Positions 1 to 5,408 are shown, counted from the stretch's first letter. The stretch: DNA of 8,834 bases from Candidatus Buchananbacteria bacterium RIFCSPLOWO2_02_FULL_46_11b (GCA_001817615.1 MHIR01000010.1:1-8834), one strand, 5' to 3'. Made by a program: numbers and translations. Notes: a model not told the origin generated them from the letters alone.

Positions 1-100
1 TTGGTCATTGGATATTAGCCATTGATTAGATATTAGTCATTAAAAATTAGAAATTTATCTTGTTTGTTTGGAATTTAAGATTTGGAATTTGTAATTTATA
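1..100. repeat. AT-rich short-word repeat at the left edge
   Basis: The first 50 bases repeat words such as CATTGGATATTAG and CATTGATTAGATATTAG, ending in another TCATT. Bases 66-90 then hold two copies of a GGAATTT word (TTTGGAATTT and its variant). No open frame of useful length crosses this stretch on either strand. The GGAATTT words are the reverse complement of the AAATTCC words at the right edge of the window (8814-8829), so the two ends carry the same repeat class in opposite orientation. It is non-coding spacer sequence. Whether it is mobile or functional cannot be told from one locus. Confidence 0.6.
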
Positions 101-146
101 CTTATACTGATTTATCATTGGCTTATGCTATATGCCCTTTATTTTT

Positions 147-201
147 CCTAATTTTCCCAAGCGAAAATCAGGGGCTGCTCGCCCCTTCGGCTTAAAATCG
201 G
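147..201 (-). promoter_or_regulatory. Structured leader hairpin downstream of the second promoter
   Basis: On the minus strand this stretch would be the early part of the transcript that starts near 215. The core is a perfect GC stem, GGGGC/GCCCC (171-175 with 181-185), around a five-base loop. It is extended by AAGCCGAA pairing with TTCGCTT across a bulge (186-193 with 159-165). An outer AT-rich pairing joins 194-201 with 147-155. The run after the core stem (TGATTTTCG) is a poor U-tract, so a terminator is possible but weak. No gene starts before the left edge, so the regulated gene, if any, lies outside the window. It matches no riboswitch class I can recognise. Confidence 0.4.
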
Positions 202-221
202 CGATATTCAGTTATACGGCT

Positions 222-249
222 ATTATACCAGAAATTAAGAGAAAGTCAA
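222..249 (-). promoter_or_regulatory. Strong sigma-70-type promoter reading left out of the window
   Basis: Minus-strand -35 TTGACT (244-249), a 16-nt spacer and -10 TATAAT (222-227) preceded by TGG, which forms an extended -10 element. Transcription would start near 215 and leave the window on the left. The promoter begins about 20 nt after the U-tract of the candidate RNA terminator, so it can restart transcription immediately downstream. Confidence 0.65.
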
Positions 250-268
250 TGCATAATAGAGATGCTGT

Positions 269-294
269 AAAAAAAGGCGGCCAACTGCCCCGCC
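269..294 (-). terminator. Intrinsic terminator ending the candidate small RNA
   Basis: Minus-strand stem GGCGG/CCGCC (290-294 with 276-280) around a nine-base loop, followed directly by seven U (269-275). This is a classical rho-independent layout on the minus strand. The loop contains CAGUUG, which can also pair with CGACUG (347-352) in the linker after the first hairpin. That allows a pseudoknot or an alternative fold. Confidence 0.7.
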
Positions 295-378
295 CGGATC
301 TATTTGAATCCGGATAAGGACAACGGACCGCATGGGCGGCCCTGTCAGTCGCTGCTGATTAACTATTGGTTAACCAGT
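269..378 (-). ncRNA. Candidate ~110-nt structured RNA (small RNA or terminator-controlled leader)
   Basis: A near-consensus promoter (385-413) would start transcription around 378, and an intrinsic terminator ends it at 269. In between, three further hairpins can be read by eye. H1 is CUGGUUAAC/GUUAAUCAG, nine pairs with one G-U, at 369-377 with 355-363. H2 is GGGCCGC/GCGGUCC with a CCAU tetraloop, at about 336-342 with 325-331. H3 is CCGGAU/AUCCGG, at about 312-317 with 298-303. H1 begins almost exactly at the predicted start site, as in many stable small RNAs. A short AUG frame inside the RNA has no ribosome binding site and its AUG is in a stem-loop, so I do not call it coding. It lacks the apical motif of SRP RNA and the fold of tRNA. 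I do not recognise the family. It could be a stand-alone small RNA or an attenuator for a gene to the left. Confidence 0.55.
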
Positions 379-384
379 ATTGGC

Positions 385-413
385 ATATTAACCTATCATA
401 AAAATTTTGTCAA
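385..413 (-). promoter_or_regulatory. Near-consensus sigma-70 promoter of the candidate RNA
   Basis: Minus-strand -35 TTGACA (408-413), exactly 17 nt of spacer, and -10 TAATAT (385-390). This is the best-matching promoter in the window. It lies downstream of the trxB stop codon and of the probable trxB terminator, and no open reading frame follows it before the intrinsic terminator at 269. That is why a non-coding product is proposed. Confidence 0.7.
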
Positions 414-465
414 ATCCTATATAATATAACCGTTCCTATACAACTACACAAAATAGCGGATTTTT

Positions 466-490
466 AAACAAAAACCCCGGCTTGGCCGCG
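466..490 (-). terminator. Probable terminator after trxB
   Basis: Minus-strand CGGC-CAA-GCCG (478-488) followed by GGG and a TTTTTGTTT tract (466-474). The stem has only four uninterrupted pairs, so it is weaker than the other terminators here. Its position 35 nt past the trxB stop and the new promoter beyond it support the call. Confidence 0.45.
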
Positions 491-491
491 T

Positions 492-527
492 CTTAATTTA
501 CTTAATTTACTTGATTTACTTAATTCA
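492..527. repeat. Four tandem 9-bp units at the trxB 3' end
   Basis: Plus-strand units CTTAATTTA, CTTAATTTA, CTTGATTTA and CTTAATTCA follow each other without gaps. The last unit includes the trxB stop codon (TGA read on the minus strand at 525-527). The period is a multiple of three, so copy-number change would not alter the reading frame. Confidence 0.75.
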
Positions 528-1454
528 CTCCGGCCGGCTGCTTAGATACTTCGCCGCGGCGATGGCCGCTTTGGCGCCCTCGCCGGCCGCGATGATGGTT
601 TGCTTCTCAATTACGTCGGAGACGTCGCCGGCCGCGAAAATTCCCGGCACGGAAGTCATATTGGCCTTATCCACGATAATCTCGCCTAGCTTGTTCATTT
701 TTACCAGGCCGCGGCAAAATTCCGCCGAAGGCACGGAACCGATTTCCACGAAGATTCCCTGAATTGAAAGCTTCTTGATTTCTTTGGTTTTTTGATCTTG
801 ATATTCCAGGCCGGACACGGCTTTATCGCCTTTAACCTTGGTAGTCAGGGCGTTATAAATCACTTTGACATTATCGGCCGCCAAGGCATTTTCCGCTAAG
901 ATCTTATCCAGATCGCTTCTTAATTTCGGGCCTTTGATTAATAAATAAACCAGCCTGGCGATTTTTGCCAGCTGGTAAGTCGCGCCCATGGCTGAATTGC
1001 CCTGCCCGACCACGGCCACGTCTTTGCCGGAAAAAAGCGGGCCATCGCAGGTGGCGCAATAAGTCAAGCCCCGGCCGCGGAATTCTTCTTCTCCGGGCAC
1101 ATTCAGCATCTTCGGATTTTTCCCGGAAGCGATAATCACGGTTTTCCCTAAATACTTCTCCCTTTTTTTAGTAATAACCTTAAATAAACCGTTTGATTTT
1201 TTGATACTCGCTACCTCCGCCCCCGTCTTCAAACTCACGCATTTGAAACTGTCTAAATGCTCCTTGAATTTCTGCGCCAAATCCGCCCCGGAAATCAGGC
1301 TGTAACCCAGGTAATTCTCCACCTCCCATGACTTAGCCGTTTGGCCGCCGATATCTTTTGACAGAACCAAAGCCGACAATTTCTTGCGGCAGATATAAAT
1401 TCCGGCCGACAGGCCCGCCGGCCCGGCGCCGATGATGATGACGTCGTAGAGCAT
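525..1454 (-). CDS. trxB: Thioredoxin reductase-like FAD flavoprotein (TrxB/AhpF family)
   Basis: A pyridine nucleotide-disulfide oxidoreductase of 309 residues, the usual size of low-molecular-weight thioredoxin reductases, expected to pass electrons from a nicotinamide cofactor through FAD and a CxxC pair to thioredoxin or a similar protein in the cytoplasm. Visible are the FAD dinucleotide motif GAGPAG (residues 9-14), the redox pair CATC (133-136) followed by DGPLF, the second dinucleotide motif GQGNSA (150-155) and the C-terminal FAD motif GIFAAGD (271-277). The HRR-type motif that reads the 2'-phosphate of NADPH is absent; the segment reads IKGPKLR (173-179). The later part (AGIFV-like QGIFVEIG, GEII, GEGAKA) closely resembles the C-terminal domain of AhpF, so NADH use is plausible. 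I chose the ATG at 1454 because MLYDVIIIGAG starts the fold; the longer frame to 1511 adds 19 residues translated from a simple repeat. DJ-1/PfpI lies just upstream on the same strand. Confidence 0.9.
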   Translation of the reverse strand: MLYDVIIIGAGPAGLSAGIYICRKKLSALVLSKDIGGQTAKSWEVENYLGYSLISGADLAQKFKEHLDSFKCVSLKTGAEVASIKKSNGLFKVITKKREKYLGKTVIIASGKNPKMLNVPGEEEFRGRGLTYCATCDGPLFSGKDVAVVGQGNSAMGATYQLAKIARLVYLLIKGPKLRSDLDKILAENALAADNVKVIYNALTTKVKGDKAVSGLEYQDQKTKEIKKLSIQGIFVEIGSVPSAEFCRGLVKMNKLGEIIVDKANMTSVPGIFAAGDVSDVIEKQTIIAAGEGAKAAIAAAKYLSSRPE

Positions 1455-1461
1455 AGTGAGC

Positions 1462-1533
1462 AGTGAGTAGTGAGTAGTAAACAGTGAGCGTAAAATTAAA
1501 ATTCTACTCATTGCAACCTACTCACTACTCACT
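1462..1533. repeat. GTGAGTA-word inverted repeat between pfpI and trxB
   Basis: The 16-base word AGTGAGTAGTGAGTAG at 1462-1477 recurs as its exact reverse complement at 1518-1533. Related words (AGTGAGC, AATGAG) lie between. It fills the whole junction between the pfpI stop and the trxB start and could form a long hairpin in mRNA just before the trxB ATG. It encodes the spurious N-terminal extension of trxB. Confidence 0.7.
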
Positions 1534-1535
1534 CA

Positions 1536-2048
1536 TTATTCTTCCAGCAAATACGCCAGCTTCTCGCCGAATTCCCTGGCGGCACTCGGGTCTTTGGCTG
1601 TCACCACCAGACCGTCAACTTCAACCTGCATGCCGGTATAAAACGCGCCTTTGCTTTTGATGTTTTCTTCTTCACTGGGAAACCCGGTTGCCGTTTTGCC
1701 GATTAAGACGCCGGCATTGGCCAAAATTGAAGGCCCGGCGCAGATGGCGGCCAGAATCTTGCCCGCCGCCTTGAAATCCCGGGCGATTTTCAAAGCCTCC
1801 AAATCATCATAATAATCTCGGGCGCCGGTTCCGCCGACAAAAATAACGGCGTCAAAATCTTTAGCTTGGACTTCGGCCAAAGCCAGATCCGGCATCACTT
1901 CGGCGCCAAGTTTGCCCAAAGCCGGGCTTTTAGCTTTGGCGGCAGCAGCCGTCTTAATCCCCCGCTTTTCCAGAATCTCTTTGGGTATCAAGAATTCTTC
2001 ATCGCGGAAATTTTTCTGGGCGACAATAAATAAGGCTTTTTTGGGCAT
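1536..2048 (-). CDS. DJ-1/PfpI family protein (class I glutamine amidotransferase-like fold)
   Basis: 170 residues, the normal size for a single-domain DJ-1/PfpI protein. The nucleophile-elbow cysteine is Cys103 in AICAGPSIL (101-109), and the conserved acidic partner is in RDEEF (Glu17/Glu18). The alanine after the cysteine follows DJ-1 (CAGP) and not the CHGP of PfpI proteases. A VDGLVVTAKDPSAAREF stretch (144-160) matches the usual C-terminal end of the fold. Family members act as deglycases/glyoxalases, chaperones or stress proteins, so the exact activity here is open. It starts at the only sensible ATG, shortly after an extended -10 promoter (2100-2108) and a run of 8-bp repeats, with no Shine-Dalgarno sequence. 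It stands directly before trxB with no visible terminator, which suggests co-transcription in a redox or stress role. Confidence 0.88.
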   Translation of the reverse strand: MPKKALFIVAQKNFRDEEFLIPKEILEKRGIKTAAAAKAKSPALGKLGAEVMPDLALAEVQAKDFDAVIFVGGTGARDYYDDLEALKIARDFKAAGKILAAICAGPSILANAGVLIGKTATGFPSEEENIKSKGAFYTGMQVEVDGLVVTAKDPSAAREFGEKLAYLLEE

Positions 2049-2051
2049 ATA

Positions 2052-2088
2052 GTTAGGTTGTTAGGTTGTTAGGTTGTTAGGTTGTTAG
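2052..2088. repeat. 4.6 tandem copies of the octamer GTTAGGTT
   Basis: Four perfect GTTAGGTT units (2052-2083) and a partial fifth (GTTAG) lie between the -10 element and the ATG of pfpI. The repeat therefore makes up nearly the whole predicted 5' untranslated region (C/A-rich AACCTAAC in the mRNA). Being eight bases long, its copy number would change leader length but not the protein. Confidence 0.85.
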
Positions 2089-2099
2089 CCATTAGTTAT

Positions 2100-2108
2100 A
2101 TTATACCA
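2100..2108 (-). promoter_or_regulatory. Extended -10 promoter for pfpI (and probably trxB)
   Basis: Minus-strand TGG-TATAAT: -10 TATAAT at 2100-2105 with the TGn extension at 2106-2108. A T-rich stretch lies where a -35 would be, with no good hexamer, as is allowed for extended -10 promoters. The start site would be near 2093, about 45 nt before the pfpI ATG and just downstream of the terminator at 2122-2143. Confidence 0.6.
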
Positions 2109-2121
2109 CAAAAAATTCAAT

Positions 2122-2143
2122 AAAAAAACGCCTCCTCGAGACG
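2122..2143 (-). terminator. Intrinsic terminator closing the SET/membrane/pseudopilin cluster
   Basis: Minus-strand stem CGTCTC/GAGGCG (2138-2143 with 2129-2134), six pairs with one G-U, a GAG loop, then seven T (2122-2128). It sits 25 nt beyond the stop codon of the pseudopilin gene and immediately before the pfpI promoter, so it separates two transcription units. Confidence 0.85.
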
Positions 2144-2167
2144 ATCCATTAATCTTCAGTAAAATCC

Positions 2168-2623
2168 TCACCGGCCGACTTTGATTTCCGGCGTCTTACT
2201 GCCGACCGGCTCGGCCAGACAGGCGCCAACCGCGATTCGGCCATTGTCGGTTTTAGTAAGGTAATAATAAGTCTTTAACTCGCTGCCGGCGCTTGGATCA
2301 ACCGGCATTGAAGACAAATAAGCGCCAACCAAAGCCGGGGCCAGATTGACTGTTAAACTGGTTTCTTGGGCCGCGCAGCCGGCCGCGTCCGCGCCTGTAC
2401 CGATTAGATAATAAGCGCCGGGAACCAAAGCCGCGGGCTCGGTTCCCTGATGATTGAACGTATAATTCAAATAACCGTTCAGAATTGAATTGGCCGCGCT
2501 CCAGCGCTCGGCGTTTCTGGCCTCAATAAACCTTTTGGCGGGATCAACGGCAAAAATAATCGCCGAGGCCAAAACAACAATCAAGCCGGCAACGATTAAA
2601 AGCTCAATTATGATTTTTTTCAT
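2168..2623 (-). CDS. Pseudopilin-like protein with a single N-terminal membrane helix
   Basis: 151 residues from the ATG at 2623. The N-terminus MKKIIIELLIVAGLIVV resembles a type IV pilin helix, with a Glu (residue 7) inside a long hydrophobic stretch (about 4-27) and then an amphipathic RFIEARNAERW segment. The C-terminal part has the P-x-DP motif (MPVDP) followed by a tyrosine-rich strand, then GRIAVGACLAE, a pattern common in pilin-like proteins of Patescibacteria. Two cysteines (in AGCAAQ and GACLAE) could form a disulfide. Odd: the Gly before the cleavage point and the following Phe of the prepilin signature are missing, so processing by a prepilin peptidase is doubtful. A weak GAAGG lies 9 nt before this ATG. 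The longer start at 2659 adds a basic stretch and was rejected. It is the last gene of a three-gene cluster. A role in pili or simply as a membrane-anchored surface protein is inferred. Confidence 0.72.
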   Translation of the reverse strand: MKKIIIELLIVAGLIVVLASAIIFAVDPAKRFIEARNAERWSAANSILNGYLNYTFNHQGTEPAALVPGAYYLIGTGADAAGCAAQETSLTVNLAPALVGAYLSSMPVDPSAGSELKTYYYLTKTDNGRIAVGACLAEPVGSKTPEIKVGR

Positions 2624-2663
2624 AAATTTCAGCCTTCGCCGGCTTGGGCGGCCGGACAAAAAA

Positions 2664-3407
2664 TTATTTTATCTTCGTAATCGCGCCGAGGCTTACCGCC
2701 ACCAATTCAAAGGCCGCGGCTAAAATTGACATCAATAAGAACCCGAGGAATAAAATCGCCAAAAACTGGCTGCCGAATCCGCCCAAAATATTGGCCAGGT
2801 TGGAAAATAAAAGCAAGGCTAAAAGCAAAGGCAGGAGCGAAACCAAAACCGTCAACGAGGCGTTAATCACTTTATTCTCTTTGAAACGAAGGCCTAAAAT
2901 CTGGCCGAAGCGGTACCAAACCACCGCGCTGACGCCGGCAAAAACAAAAATCAAAGTTAACGGCAAAAACGCCACTAATAAACCCCGCCAACCAAACAAA
3001 GCCGCCAATAAAGAAAGGCCGCGGAAACCGAAAAGGAAAAGCAGAATCAACGCCAAATTAAAGCCTATGAGAATCAGCCCGTGTTTTAAAATCTCTTCTT
3101 TGATTTTTTCGTTTTTTTTCTTTTTGATTTTTTTAAGCAGCTTCATAATTTTTTTTGTTATCTTTAAATTTAAGATTTTACTTTGGGCGGAAAAATAATA
3201 AGGGTGGGCCCGGTAAGTCAGGCGGGTATAGCCGATTTTTACCATAAAAGAATAAATCAAGGCGGCCAAGGCGACAAACAATAGTCCCGGCATAAACGGC
3301 ATGGCCGCGCCCAGAAGCGCGATTAATAAAATGATAAAAATAACAAAAAGCAGCAAAGCTTCAATGACAATGGCGATAATCAGCGCAATTTTTCTTTTTA
3401 AGTCCAT
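2664..3407 (-). CDS. Polytopic membrane protein of unknown function (about six segments, lysine-rich loop)
   Basis: 247 residues with about six hydrophobic segments (roughly 7-34, 40-57, 109-127, 141-165, 182-205, 213-240). The first pair flanks a PFMPG turn (37-41) that recalls the P-x-x-PG turn of small membrane families such as DUF456/PGPGW, but the similarity is short. Residues 82-108 form a strongly basic cytoplasmic loop rich in Lys, encoded by several runs of A on the minus strand. Four more hydrophobic segments follow, with no recognisable catalytic motif. The ATG at 3407 is the only good start and lacks a Shine-Dalgarno sequence. The gene lies 22 bp after the SET-domain gene and 40 bp before the pseudopilin start, so it is probably co-transcribed with both. 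I do not recognise its function. Confidence 0.78.
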   Translation of the reverse strand: MDLKRKIALIIAIVIEALLLFVIFIILLIALLGAAMPFMPGLLFVALAALIYSFMVKIGYTRLTYRAHPYYFSAQSKILNLKITKKIMKLLKKIKKKKNEKIKEEILKHGLILIGFNLALILLFLFGFRGLSLLAALFGWRGLLVAFLPLTLIFVFAGVSAVVWYRFGQILGLRFKENKVINASLTVLVSLLPLLLALLLFSNLANILGGFGSQFLAILFLGFLLMSILAAAFELVAVSLGAITKIK

Positions 3408-3429
3408 ATTTTTGAATAAAAAATTAAAC

Positions 3430-3846
3430 TTATTTATATCGGGCGTCGTAGACCCGGTAATCGGAGGTTAGTTCCTCGCCTTTTTTGATCCGGCGCCGGG
3501 TAAAAAACGTCAAGCCGCCGTCTTTGGTCCCGACATTCGGCTTTTTTGAATAATTTAAAAAGAAAGAAATATCCAGCCCTTCTATCCCCACCGAGGGAAT
3601 AAATATTGAACCGTCGTTTTCCATCGCTAAAAAATCATCAATCATTTTTGCCACCTCCGCCGGCAGCCATTTTAATTCGCCGGGGTTGAATTTTTGACAA
3701 TTATGCCGGGCGACGCCGGCAAACAGCCCGGCGTTTTTCGGAATCTCGCGGATGGCAAAAACGCCGACGCCGTGGATTTTTGAGCATTTCAGTCGGCAAT
3801 AAGTTTTTTTCAAAATACTAAGGATCTTCTTTTTTTGTTTTGTCAT
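3430..3846 (-). CDS. Small SET-domain protein (putative protein lysine methyltransferase)
   Basis: 138 residues, close to a bare SET domain. SET proteins transfer a methyl group from S-adenosylmethionine to lysine side chains. Three signatures are in the right order: the N-terminal GxG strand in KIHGVGVFAIREIPKN (23-38), the FLNYSKKPNV motif (96-105) corresponding to the family's F-x-NHSxxPN, and GEELTSDY (123-130) corresponding to GEELTxDY with the conserved tyrosine (Tyr130). The His of NHS is Tyr here. There is no pre-SET or post-SET cysteine cluster. The N-terminus is Lys-rich (about eight Lys in the first 20 residues). Small stand-alone SET proteins occur in scattered bacteria, but their targets are mostly unknown. 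The ATG at 3846 has no Shine-Dalgarno sequence. It is the first gene of the cluster with the membrane protein and pseudopilin, though nothing shows that they are its substrates. Confidence 0.85.
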   Translation of the reverse strand: MTKQKKKILSILKKTYCRLKCSKIHGVGVFAIREIPKNAGLFAGVARHNCQKFNPGELKWLPAEVAKMIDDFLAMENDGSIFIPSVGIEGLDISFFLNYSKKPNVGTKDGGLTFFTRRRIKKGEELTSDYRVYDARYK

Positions 3847-3915
3847 TTTGAGGGCGTTGATTAATTGTTTTTAACAGTTTTTAACTGATTTCATGTTTAT
3901 CTTAGTTTAAAGTTG

Positions 3916-4050
3916 TAGAAGCGGATTAACGCGGATTAAAACGCGGGTTTACGCGGATGTTTGTAGATTTTTGCAGATAATTTAAATAGTTTGCCATTAA
4001 ATATTGATTCCGCGTATATCAGCGCATGTATCCGCGTTAATCCGCTTCTA
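3916..4050. repeat. 21-bp perfect inverted repeat built from ACGCGGATTA-type words
   Basis: Bases 3916-3936 and 4030-4050 are exact reverse complements (21 of 21), each containing GCGGATTAACGCGGAT. The left arm continues into further degenerate copies of the ten-base word (ACGCGGGTTT, ACGCGGATGT) up to about 3958. The right arm continues with CGCGTATATCAGCGCATG (4011-4028). The inner spacer is AT-rich. The element fills the 269-bp gap between the PurD-like and SET genes. It could form a cruciform or a long mRNA hairpin, and no clear promoter or U-tract terminator was found beside it. A third copy with one mismatch is at 5805-5825. Confidence 0.85.
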
Positions 4051-4115
4051 TCCTAAAAATTAAGCCGGAGTTTAAATTAAAATAATCCAATAAAAATAGT
4101 ATCAACGGTCTAACT

Positions 4116-5408
4116 TTACATTTCTCTTAAATAACCCCAGTTATGGAGCCGGTCGCTGTCTTCAGACCAGCGGTCGCCGATGTCGGTGCGGTAATACATG
4201 TTCGGAATCAAGATATTCTTGATTCGCTGATAAGCCTGGCTCTGCGCCTGTTTCATGGTTGAACCCGTGCCGACAATGGTTAAAACCGTGCCTTCCGTGC
4301 CAGTCACGATCCATTCGCCGTCAATTTGCTTGACTTCTTCAATATGGACGCCATCGCGATTCGGTTTTTTAAAAACAATGACCGCGTCTTTGGAATTGAC
4401 CTCAAAAGTTTTTTTGTCCTGAAAAGGAAACGGCGGCACCACGATTTCCACGCCGACCTGGAAGCCGGTTCTGGTTCTCAATTTGACCGGCTCGCCTTTG
4501 GCCAGCTGGTAAAGAACTTCGCCGATCGGACTAAGAATCCCCTCCTGCTGAATGGAAATGGTCGGGTAGCCGAAGCGCGAAGTGAATTCCAAAGGATAAA
4601 TGCCGAAAACGTTGACCATGCAATTGATGTCAATATAGCCGACGTAATTTTCTTCCTGCAGCCGGGTTTCCATTTTTTTCAGGGTCAGATTAAAAATTCT
4701 ATTCGGCGCGCTCCAAAACATGCTCGTGCCCATTTCGCCGGTATAGGGGCCCAAATCGCCCGGAAATAACTTTTTATGCTCAAAATTGACGTTAATCGGA
4801 TAGATAAACTCCTTGCCGTTGAAAAACGCGCCCACGGCCACTTCCACCCCGACGATTCTTTTTTGCAGCTGAAAGGATTTGATTTTTTTTGACCAGGCTT
4901 TTTTATAATCGCCTAAAATCTGGATGACGTCCCGGCCGTCTTCCTCCTCGCCCAAAAAGACGAAACTTTTCATATTGGCGACTTCGCCGTTTGGCTTTAA
5001 AATATAACGTCCCGGATTTTCCCGCACGAATTTTATCGCTTCGTCAAAATCGGAAAAATCATAGTGAGGAATAATCGGCACGCCGACTTTTTTGAGCTCT
5101 TCCTGGCCGAAAGCCCGGTCGTCTTCCAGCCGGTCGGTGTAAGGCGTGCCGCCGACGACCAATTTGCCCTGTTTTCTCAATTGCTGGGCCTTTTTCCCTT
5201 GGCCTAAAACATCGTCAAAAATAATGACGTCGGCCCAGTCAACTTCCCGCTGCCAATCGTCGGTTTTGGGAAAAAAACCGTCCGCGATGTCCTTTGATTC
5301 GTCGTCCTCAATATAAAATTTGACTTTGTTGTTTTCCGCAAAGACATGCCAGGCCAGATCAATGGCATAGCCTAAAGTGGAAACGAATAAAAAATTTTTA
5401 CTTTCCAT
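4116..5408 (-). CDS. PurD-like ATP-grasp ligase (phosphoribosylamine--glycine ligase family, divergent)
   Basis: 430 residues, near the usual length of PurD, which joins glycine to phosphoribosylamine in purine synthesis. The ATP-grasp lysine is in RYILKPNGE (134-142). The loop HKKLFPGD with GPYTGEMGT (220-228) parallels PurD's HKRLFDGDxGPxTGGMGA, EFTSRFGYPT (274-283) parallels EFNxRFGDPE, and the end (GTGSTMKQAQSQAY then MYYRTDIG, about 404-411) is the PurD C-terminal domain. Differences: the N-terminal domain lacks the GxGGREHAL motif and the metal-site EFN is EFT, with GDPE changed to GYPT. The true substrate may therefore differ. Start: the ATG at 5408 precedes the first beta strand (NFLFVST); an in-frame TTG at 5483 would add 25 unlikely residues. 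A promoter (5508-5536) predicts an approximately 90-nt leader. No other purine gene is in the window. Confidence 0.8.
   Translation of the reverse strand: MESKNFLFVSTLGYAIDLAWHVFAENNKVKFYIEDDESKDIADGFFPKTDDWQREVDWADVIIFDDVLGQGKKAQQLRKQGKLVVGGTPYTDRLEDDRAFGQEELKKVGVPIIPHYDFSDFDEAIKFVRENPGRYILKPNGEVANMKSFVFLGEEEDGRDVIQILGDYKKAWSKKIKSFQLQKRIVGVEVAVGAFFNGKEFIYPINVNFEHKKLFPGDLGPYTGEMGTSMFWSAPNRIFNLTLKKMETRLQEENYVGYIDINCMVNVFGIYPLEFTSRFGYPTISIQQEGILSPIGEVLYQLAKGEPVKLRTRTGFQVGVEIVVPPFPFQDKKTFEVNSKDAVIVFKKPNRDGVHIEEVKQIDGEWIVTGTEGTVLTIVGTGSTMKQAQSQAYQRIKNILIPNMYYRTDIGDRWSEDSDRLHNWGYLREM

Noticed and set aside
132..317. Plus-strand 61-codon open frame across the gene-free tail
   Set aside because: It runs opposite the two promoters, the hairpin leader and the terminator, has no ribosome binding site, and its composition (Lys/Pro/Ser-rich, no fold) is not protein-like.
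298..317. tRNA-like T-arm (TTCAAAT inside a GC stem)
   Set aside because: The stem-loop is six pairs with an eight-base loop, and there is no matching acceptor stem, D-arm or anticodon arm around it.
230..331. Short AUG frame inside the candidate RNA
   Set aside because: Its AUG lies at the H2 loop/stem, has no Shine-Dalgarno sequence, and the frame reads through the terminator hairpin and the next promoter.
269..378. SRP (4.5S) RNA or 6S RNA identity for the structured RNA
   Set aside because: The GGAAG-type apical motif of SRP RNA and the long open-bubble rod of 6S RNA are both absent; the fold is a string of separate hairpins.
492..2088. CRISPR array in the tandem-repeat junctions
   Set aside because: Units are 7-9 bp and contiguous, with no 23-40 bp repeats, no regular spacers and no cas genes.
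2644..3198. Plus-strand 184-codon frame antisense to the membrane protein gene
   Set aside because: It is a Lys/Asn/Pro-rich shadow of the hydrophobic minus-strand gene, with no domain and no initiation signal.
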